A stretch of 10,164 nt of DNA from SIG480 sp045636165 (GTDB lineage Bacteria > Bacillota > Clostridia > Oscillospirales > JAAYXM01). This document shows positions 5,710-10,164 of this stretch, in pieces. How positions within the stretch are numbered: position 1 is the first letter of the stretch; each line of letters opens with the position of its first letter. The DNA lies in the NCBI GenBank assembly GCA_045636165.1, contig JAZTWZ010000140.1:1-10164 (forward strand). Reading direction: 5' to 3'. A program made the position numbers and the translations under genes. Under the pieces are notes generated by a model that saw nothing but the letters and a program-made list of their open reading frames with translations, did not search any database and was not told where the DNA came from.

Positions 5710-7251
5710 ATGAAAAAAACATTAAGAATCTTGCTTGCGGCAGTGCTATGCTTTGCATTGTTTGCAACATTCGCAGGTGCTGAAGGGGTAACATCTGTGA
5801 AGACTGTTTACACAGGCCACAAGGAAGCTCATCACCTCGGAATTTTCTCTGATGCTCCGGCAAGCTCGGACTGGAAGTACCGTGGTCTTAACTGTGCAGT
5901 TGGCAACGGCGTTATGAACGGCCATGCAGGTCTTATCCGTCCGGATGATAACCTCACTCGCGCAGAGCTCGCAACAATGATGGTTCGCGTTCTTGATTCC
6001 ATGGGAATAAAGGCAGATATCTCGTCTTACATCGATGTAGTTGAAGGTCAGTGGTATTATGATTATATTTCCTCTGGCGTTGCTGCAAAGATCATCAACG
6101 GCTCAGGAAACAAGATGATGCCGAATGATCCGATTACCCGTGAGCAGACATTCGCTCTTCTCGTTCGTACATTCCTTATTATCCCGAAGACAGCAGATGC
6201 ATCAGCAAAGTTCAATGACGATGCAATGGTTTCTGCTTGGGCAGAGTACGCAACAAACGCTCTTATCGATGCTAAGGTTGTCCTCGGTGACACCAGAAAT
6301 ACTATCCGTCCGAAGGACAATGTAACCCGTGCAGAGCTTGCAGCAATGCTCGACCGTATCGTTTGCTACTTCGCACAGGCCGGTGTTGACTACAACGGCG
6401 TTGTAATCGAAGGCAGCGTTGTCATCAACGATCCGGCAATTGTCCTTACAGGTGCTATCGTAAAGGGTGACATCTATGTTGTTGACGGTATCGGCAATGC
6501 TACTGTTGACCTTTCAGGTGTTACAGTTGAAGGAAATATCGTTATCCGTGGCGGTGATGTAACTCTTCCGGCAGGAGCAGAGGGTCAGGTTGTCCGTCCG
6601 GGAGACTACAACGAGACTCCGTCAACTCCGGTAGTTCCTCCGGTAGAAGATGACGATAAGCCGGGCGAAGATAAGCCGAAGCCTCCGGTTGGCGGCGGTG
6701 GCGGCGGTACAGCTGCAGGCGACTCTTTCAAAATCATCACAGGCGCAAGCAACAACGGTACATGGATTTCTTATGGTCCGCAGGAAACAAAGCTTTATGC
6801 AACAATCAGCGGTTCAACAATTACATTTGACCTCAGCGCTCTTGAAGGTGCAGGCTGGAGAGACATCATCCTCCACGAGCTTTGCGTTGTCGCAAATAAG
6901 AATGTAGATATTGCTTCTGACGGTTTTAGCGAAGTTGATTTCGATACAAACGAAGAAAAAGCTCTTAGCGACCTTCTTGAAGAGATGTTAGATTCTACAA
7001 GCCGCGCTGTTTCAGAAATGCTCGGAATTACTACAGGTGGAACAACTTCAACCAGCATGACACTTGGTAATCTTGCAGATATGGTCGAAAGTGCATACAT
7101 CGCATACGAAGGCGATGTGTCTGCAGATAAGTGGATGCAGAAGCTCTTTGACGAGCGCGATATTGATTGCATCGCTTACAACGCTGCTTCATTTGAGGGC
7201 ACTATCGGAAACAAGACATATACTGTAAAAATGATTGTTCCGGAAGCATAA
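5710..7251 (+). CDS. exported S-layer homology (SLH) protein with unknown C-terminal domain
   Basis: A 513-residue exported protein. Residues 1-24 form a signal peptide (KK start, hydrophobic core, likely cut after AGA). Three SLH repeats follow (about 53-98, 103-158, 166-222) with the motifs LTRAE (82-86), ITREQ (142-146) and VTRAE (205-209). SLH triplets hold proteins to pyruvylated wall polymers. Residues ~226-298 contain beta-repeats of the form VVIEGSVVI, AIVKGDIYV, VTVEGNIVI. A Pro/Asp/Lys linker ending in six glycines (301-333) leads to about 175 residues (338-513) that I cannot assign. The ribosome site GGGAAGGTG before ATG is strong, and codon choice (mostly CGT for Arg, almost no ATA for Ile) differs from neighbours and suggests high expression. 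It starts 50 nt after the phosphatase gene with no terminator or clear promoter between. Confidence 0.93.
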   Translation: MKKTLRILLAAVLCFALFATFAGAEGVTSVKTVYTGHKEAHHLGIFSDAPASSDWKYRGLNCAVGNGVMNGHAGLIRPDDNLTRAELATMMVRVLDSMGIKADISSYIDVVEGQWYYDYISSGVAAKIINGSGNKMMPNDPITREQTFALLVRTFLIIPKTADASAKFNDDAMVSAWAEYATNALIDAKVVLGDTRNTIRPKDNVTRAELAAMLDRIVCYFAQAGVDYNGVVIEGSVVINDPAIVLTGAIVKGDIYVVDGIGNATVDLSGVTVEGNIVIRGGDVTLPAGAEGQVVRPGDYNETPSTPVVPPVEDDDKPGEDKPKPPVGGGGGGTAAGDSFKIITGASNNGTWISYGPQETKLYATISGSTITFDLSALEGAGWRDIILHELCVVANKNVDIASDGFSEVDFDTNEEKALSDLLEEMLDSTSRAVSEMLGITTGGTTSTSMTLGNLADMVESAYIAYEGDVSADKWMQKLFDERDIDCIAYNAASFEGTIGNKTYTVKMIVPEA

Positions 7252-7270
7252 TTTTGATTTAAGTTATTTT

Positions 7271-7305
7271 TACAAGCGTCCGATCATAGAAGACGGACGC
7301 TTGTA
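7271..7305 (+). other. stem-loop without a U tract between the SLH gene and the next gene
   Basis: Bases 7271-7282 pair perfectly with 7294-7305 (12 bp, 11-nt loop). No run of T follows on either strand, so it is not a standard intrinsic terminator. It could protect the 3' end of the SLH message or lower expression of the gene starting at 7338. Confidence 0.6.
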
Positions 7306-7337
7306 TACTATTCAAAAGTATTAGTGGAGAGTTTATA

Positions 7338-7964
7338 ATGAAAAAGAAAACAAAAAGAACCCTTATAGTTCTCCTTTGCATAATTGCATTTATAGTCGCA
7401 GCAGGCTTTGTAGCGTATAATGTCGCCATTGATTATGTTCAGAAAAAAATGATATCTTCGGTGGTTGACAATATGATAGATAGTGGAGAGATAACGGTTT
7501 CCGACCTCGAAGCTATGGTAAACGGGGAAATACAAGTGACAGATGGAGAGGCAGAAGAAACTCCTCAAGCAGAGGGAGAGACACCTGACATAACGGGCGA
7601 AACAAAGAGTCCGGTTTCCTCTGAGAGTCACGGTCAGTCGCATAAAGACAGTCCTAAAGAAAAAGTGTCTACGGAAGAAAACCGAACAGAAGCCGTAGAT
7701 AAGTTTACAGAAAACCTTATAAACTCTATTTCGCGAAAAGAGAAGCTTGCAATGGTACGGCTTATAACTTCACACCTTTCAGGTGGGGATATATCTTATC
7801 TTGCGTCTCTTCTTGCAGGAGGTCTTACACGAGACGAGCGTCTTGCGGCATATAAGCTTGCAAAGGCGCGCTTTACGGCAGATGAGCTTAGTGTTGTGAG
7901 AGATTATTATCATCGCTATAAGGCTCAGATAATGATAGAGCCGGATCTTGTCAAAAAGAAATAG
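7338..7964 (+). CDS. membrane-anchored protein of unknown function with a duplicated helical unit
   Basis: A 208-residue protein not recognised as a named family. A basic N-terminus (KKKTKR) and one hydrophobic segment (about 8-27) indicate a membrane anchor with the rest outside the cell, or an uncleaved signal. Residues 28-60 look helical. Residues 63-115 are a low-complexity Glu/Thr/Ser/Pro linker. The C-terminal part (about 117-200) is helical and contains two similar units, 135-159 and 167-191: in register, E, L, A, L and S are identical, and K/R, L/F, S/T, D/E and I/L are conservative matches. Ribosome site TGGAGAG lies about 7 nt before ATG. Its position after the SLH gene suggests an envelope role, but this is inference. 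Confidence 0.8.
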   Translation: MKKKTKRTLIVLLCIIAFIVAAGFVAYNVAIDYVQKKMISSVVDNMIDSGEITVSDLEAMVNGEIQVTDGEAEETPQAEGETPDITGETKSPVSSESHGQSHKDSPKEKVSTEENRTEAVDKFTENLINSISRKEKLAMVRLITSHLSGGDISYLASLLAGGLTRDERLAAYKLAKARFTADELSVVRDYYHRYKAQIMIEPDLVKKK

Positions 7965-7984
7965 GTTTGTTTTTGAAAACAAAC
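7965..7984 (+). other. weak AT-rich hairpin directly after the stop codon
   Basis: GTTTGTTTT (7965-7973) pairs with AAAACAAAC (7976-7984). The stem is nearly all A:T and no U tract follows, so it is probably at most an aid to the stronger terminator downstream. Confidence 0.3.
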
Positions 7985-8013
7985 TGTACAATTAAACGGA
8001 AATATAACAAAAC

Positions 8014-8047
8014 AAAATCACCGTGAGGTTATCCTCACGGTGATTTT
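8014..8047. terminator. bidirectional intrinsic terminator
   Basis: Bases 8014-8028 pair perfectly with 8033-8047 (15 bp, loop TTAT), with AAAA at the left foot and TTTTTT at the right. It separates convergent genes and should end transcripts arriving from both sides. Confidence 0.92.
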
Positions 8048-8070
8048 TTAATTAAAGCTTTATTGAGTAG

Positions 8071-8799
8071 TTACTCCTTGCAGAGATTAAGCCTTAAGCA
8101 AAGCGTGTTCGGGTTAATGACAACGCCCTCTGTTTCGGGCGGAAGAATCGAAGCAATTTTATCGCCCGGAAGCGCACCGAGCTTTACCTGCTCCTCCGTC
8201 GCGAACTGTCTTGCCGCAAAAAGGTCAGTAAAAACGGGAACATAACGCGTATGGTCTTCAAAGCGAACAACGGGGAGCTCACCCGTTTCGTTGTAGATGA
8301 CGAGAAAAGTGCCCGCGTTAAAGCATTTGGTGATTTCTTCCTGCCTTTTGCCCAAAATGTCAGAAACCTTATTCCTCGCCTCATCCTGCATAAAGTATGC
8401 GGCTTTAAGCTGAAGCTCGGGGTTTTCAAACCAATCTTGACCTGTTTCGGGAAGTTCCTTCGGCGATTTTACAAAGAGATTAAGCGGGACTCGGTCTTCT
8501 TCCTCTGATTCTGCGTTAAAAATAATGCTTGTTATGCCAACCGTACAAAGAAGCGCAAAGAACGGCATTCTGGTATTCTTATCAACCTCGAATATGTCAA
8601 CAGTGTTGCCTTCGTCCTTGAGCTCTTTAAGGGGAGTGTATGCATATTCAAGCGCATCAAACAAGTAAATCTCATTATCACTTGTTTTTTCATTTGCGGC
8701 GATGTAGGGAAGCTTTGTCGCAAGCGACATAATACCGTACAGCTTCTCCGCGCCGACGAGCTTTCTTATAATAGCCGCTTTTTTATTATCGATGTTCAT
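8071..8799 (-). CDS. SseB-domain protein
   Basis: A 242-residue soluble protein. The C-terminal part (about 160-242: FLVIYNETGELPVVRF, YVPVFTDLFAARQFATE, GVVINPNTLCLRL) fits the SseB N-terminal domain family, known from enterobacterial SseB but common as an uncharacterised domain in Gram-positive bacteria. The N-terminal part (about 42-106: EIYLFDALEYAYTPL..., MPFFALLCTVGITSIIFN) has a similar strand pattern and may be a second, diverged copy. No signal peptide or membrane segment is seen. Ribosome site AAGGA lies about 9 nt before the ATG at 8797-8799. It has its own promoter and a terminator on both sides, so it is monocistronic. Molecular role unknown. Confidence 0.75.
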   Translation of the reverse strand: MNIDNKKAAIIRKLVGAEKLYGIMSLATKLPYIAANEKTSDNEIYLFDALEYAYTPLKELKDEGNTVDIFEVDKNTRMPFFALLCTVGITSIIFNAESEEEDRVPLNLFVKSPKELPETGQDWFENPELQLKAAYFMQDEARNKVSDILGKRQEEITKCFNAGTFLVIYNETGELPVVRFEDHTRYVPVFTDLFAARQFATEEQVKLGALPGDKIASILPPETEGVVINPNTLCLRLNLCKE

Positions 8800-8831
8800 T
8801 CGGGTATCCTTCTCTCATTTGTAGTTACTTA

Positions 8832-8840
8832 ATTATAACA
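8832..8840 (-). promoter_or_regulatory. extended -10 promoter of the SseB-domain gene
   Basis: Minus-strand TGT-TATAAT (8840-8832) gives a perfect -10 with the TGN extension. The -35 position (8860-8855) is poor. Transcription would begin about 25-30 nt before the ATG. Confidence 0.65.
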
Positions 8841-8850
8841 TAAAAAGAAG

Positions 8851-8879
8851 AAAAAAGACAGGGGCAGTTTGCCCCTGTC
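8851..8879 (-). terminator. intrinsic terminator of the SpoIVB-type gene
   Basis: Bases 8857-8866 pair perfectly with 8870-8879 (10 bp, 3-nt loop, GC-rich). On the minus strand the stem is followed by six T (8856-8851). It stands 6 nt beyond the stop of the peptidase gene. Confidence 0.92.
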
Positions 8880-8884
8880 AAAAT

Positions 8885-9874
8885 TTATCCTGCTGACTCC
8901 AGCATATTATCTATAAATATTGCATATCCCTTTGTCGGGTCGCCGACGAGGACATGAGTTACGGCACCCACGAGTTTTCCGTCCTGCAAGATAGGAGATC
9001 CACTCATTCCGCAGACGATACCGCCCGTCTTTTCTATAAGCTCAGGGTCAGTCGCGCGTATGAGCATATTTTTCGTTTTCTCGCCGTCAAAGTAAATGCT
9101 TGTTATTTCAATGTCATATTCCTTTACCTCGTCACCGTCAATGTTTGAGAGAATAGTCGCTTTTCCTCGGTGAAGCTCGTTTTTCTCTGCTGTCATATAG
9201 GTCTTCTGTGCGTTTGCCAAGGCCTTATCCGTTACTTTACCAAAAATTCCCGTTTCGTCATTCTTGTCAATTGTCGCAATGCTTTTTGAAGTGTCAAAGC
9301 TCCCTATAAGCTCGCCCGGTTCACCCGGACGACCGCGTTTCACGCTCTCAACCTTTGACGGGAGAAGCTCGCCGTCGCGCAGAGGAACGATGGTGCTCGT
9401 CTTGCTGTCGCTTATTCCGTGCCCCAGTGCGCCGTAGGAGCCGCTTACGGGGTCTAGGTAGGTGAGCGTTCCGATTCCGGCTACGGAATCTCTGACGAAA
9501 ACACCGATGGCAAAGCCGCCTTCAGTCTTCTTGGGAGAGACCGATAAGGTATGAGTTTTTCCGTTTCGGATATACTCAATAGTGATAGGATTTCCGCGGC
9601 TTTCTTCCACTGCGGAGAGAAGAGATTCGTTTGAAGAAATTTCCTTGTTTCCGGCTTTTGTTATAATGTCGCCAACCCGAAGTCCGCAAGTTTTCGCAGG
9701 GCTTTCGCCATCCGTTTCCGAAAAACCTACGATAACTGCGCCTTTTGAAGAAATCTTGATTCCTGCCGTGTGTCCGAGAGGGACAAGCTCCCGTGCCGCG
9801 CTTGCCGATATTATAAATGAAAGAGAAATAATGAGCGCGAGAAAAATTTTTGATGAATTTTTAAAAATTTTCAT
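8885..9874 (-). CDS. spoIVB: SpoIVB-type serine peptidase (PDZ plus S55 domain)
   Basis: A 329-residue exported peptidase. Residues ~1-27 are a signal peptide or membrane anchor (hydrophobic core FLALIISLSFIIS, then ASAA). A PDZ domain covers ~37-112 (GLRVGDIITKAGNKEI). The S55 domain follows: GALGHGISD with His152, ATDPELI with Asp276, and GMSGSPI with Ser291, then GAVTHVLVGDPTKGYAI. The 15-residue Asp-Ser spacing equals that between Asp363 and Ser378 of Bacillus subtilis SpoIVB, and the His-Asp spacing (124) is close to the 127 there. In Bacillus the enzyme is secreted by the forespore and triggers sigma-K activation by cleaving SpoIVFA. It is about 100 residues shorter than that protein. 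ATG at 9874 is chosen because the hydrophobic signal begins there; a longer frame from TTG at 9982 would start inside a terminator hairpin. Confidence 0.9.
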   Translation of the reverse strand: MKIFKNSSKIFLALIISLSFIISASAARELVPLGHTAGIKISSKGAVIVGFSETDGESPAKTCGLRVGDIITKAGNKEISSNESLLSAVEESRGNPITIEYIRNGKTHTLSVSPKKTEGGFAIGVFVRDSVAGIGTLTYLDPVSGSYGALGHGISDSKTSTIVPLRDGELLPSKVESVKRGRPGEPGELIGSFDTSKSIATIDKNDETGIFGKVTDKALANAQKTYMTAEKNELHRGKATILSNIDGDEVKEYDIEITSIYFDGEKTKNMLIRATDPELIEKTGGIVCGMSGSPILQDGKLVGAVTHVLVGDPTKGYAIFIDNMLESAG

Positions 9875-9890
9875 CTGCTTTTTAGTTTCG

Positions 9891-9897
9891 CCTCCTT
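9891..9897 (-). promoter_or_regulatory. ribosome binding site with unusually long spacing before spoIVB
   Basis: A perfect AAGGAGG (9897-9891) lies 16 nt before the chosen ATG at 9874; typical spacing is 5-10 nt. No in-frame ATG, GTG or TTG occurs between them, so either initiation is inefficient or a rarer start codon is used. Confidence 0.6.
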
Positions 9898-9904
9898 TCT
9901 CTTT

Positions 9905-9934
9905 TAATATGCGCAAGAGGCAAAACGGATATTT
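9905..9934 (-). promoter_or_regulatory. candidate forespore sigma-G-like promoter of spoIVB
   Basis: On the minus strand, AAATA (9934-9930), an 18-bp spacer and CATATTA (9911-9905) resemble the sigma-G consensus (GMATR, N18, CATNMTA), with one -35 mismatch and one at the variable -10 position. In Bacillus spoIVB is transcribed by sigma-F and sigma-G. The predicted start, near 9898, would put the ribosome site at the very 5' end of the message, which is a weak point. Confidence 0.35.
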
Positions 9935-9970
9935 TTCCGTCTGCGGAAATAAAAGAGTCCGTTTCCTTGT

Positions 9971-10006
9971 AAAAAACTGCAACGCCCGAGATTTCGGGCG
10001 CTGCAG
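9971..10006 (-). terminator. intrinsic terminator of the upstream minus-strand gene
   Basis: Bases 9977-9989 pair with 9994-10006; the single non-Watson-Crick position is a G-U pair in the minus-strand RNA. This gives a 13-bp stem with a 4-nt loop, followed by six T (9976-9971). It isolates spoIVB from the gene upstream. Confidence 0.88.
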
Positions 10007-10023
10007 AATAAGGAAACCAAAAA

Positions 10024-10164
10024 TTACATTATTGACGGAATTTCTGTTGAGAAAATATCAAGAAGTGTAAGAAGCATATCGCGTACGAGGGAGATGATGG
10101 AGAGCCACGATGCGCGGATCTCCTCGTTCTCGTTTGCGAGAATTTTATTTTCAAAATAGAAGCG
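10024..10164 (-). CDS. 3' end of an unidentified gene (partial)
   Basis: Reading from the window edge on the minus strand gives 46 open codons ending in TAA at 10026-10024, followed 17 nt later by a strong terminator. The tail begins RFYFENKILANENEEIR and continues as a probable amphipathic or hydrophobic helix (WLSIISLVRDMLLTLLDIF). I do not recognise the family. It does not resemble the C-terminus of RecN, the gene often found before spoIVB. Confidence 0.7.
   Translation of the reverse strand, partial: RFYFENKILANENEEIRASWLSIISLVRDMLLTLLDIFSTEIPSIM

Noticed and set aside
7269..7309. Possible promoter before the unknown membrane protein (TTTACA at 7269, TATACT at 7304)
   Set aside because: The spacing is about 29 bp and no other -35 is seen; both elements overlap the stem-loop.
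7308..7643. 111-codon open frame on the minus strand opposite the unknown membrane protein
   Set aside because: It has no ribosome site or family resemblance and lies opposite a frame with a clear start, membrane segment and internal repeat.
9875..9982. N-terminal extension of SpoIVB from a TTG codon
   Set aside because: It starts inside the terminator hairpin at 9971-10006 and places a perfect ribosome site within the coding sequence ahead of the signal peptide.
9582..10070. 162-codon open frame on the plus strand opposite spoIVB
   Set aside because: It is the reverse shadow of a well-supported gene, crosses a terminator, and resembles no known protein.
10024..10164. Assignment of the right-edge partial gene as recN
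   Set aside because: The order recN-spoIVB suggested it, but the visible 46 residues show no RecN-like C-terminus.

Overview
The window looks like chromosome of a low-to-mid-GC Bacillota bacterium, most likely an anaerobic Clostridia member (inference). The signs are a SpoIVB sporulation peptidase with an intact catalytic triad, an S-layer (SLH) protein, a split Gram-positive tyrosine-kinase cassette, purine-rich Shine-Dalgarno sites, extended -10 promoters and compact hairpin terminators. No tRNA, rRNA, CRISPR array, transposase, integrase or prophage gene was seen, and no stretch over 300 bases lacks a gene.

Left part (1-1980): the 3' end of an unidentified plus-strand ORF reaches a bidirectional terminator. 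Facing it on the minus strand is a two-gene operon: an XRE-type regulator and, 3 nt behind it, a membrane acyltransferase of the acyltransferase-3 family. Its sigma-A promoter lies back to back with the promoter of the next plus-strand gene; the -35 boxes are only 4 bp apart.

Middle part (1984-8047), all plus strand: a fused shikimate dehydrogenase-shikimate kinase (AroE-AroK); a three-gene cassette of membrane chain-length/kinase activator (Wzz/CapA type), cytoplasmic BY-kinase (CapB type) and PHP phosphatase (CpsB/CapC type); an exported protein with three SLH repeats, beta-repeats and an unrecognised C-terminal domain; and a membrane-anchored protein of unknown function with a duplicated helical unit. 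A strong terminator ends the block. The cassette genes are 2 and 15 nt apart, with 50 nt to the SLH gene. No glycosyltransferase or polymerase gene is present, so the polymer controlled by the kinase/phosphatase pair is not identified here. One reading is that the cassette tunes a wall polysaccharide to which the SLH protein binds; that is inference from position only.

Right part (8014-10164), all minus strand: an SseB-domain protein, then (further upstream in the minus direction) a SpoIVB-type serine peptidase, then the C-terminal 46 codons of an unidentified gene. Each has its own intrinsic terminator. SpoIVB is not beside spo0A here and the visible part of its upstream neighbour does not look like RecN, so the classical recN-spoIVB-spo0A order is absent from what can be seen.

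No clearly new multi-gene system was found. The observations most worth following are the AroE-AroK fusion, the divergent promoter pair next to the XRE gene, the 21-bp near-palindrome before the tyrosine-kinase cassette, the unknown C-terminal domain of the SLH protein, and the internally duplicated helical domain of the small membrane protein.
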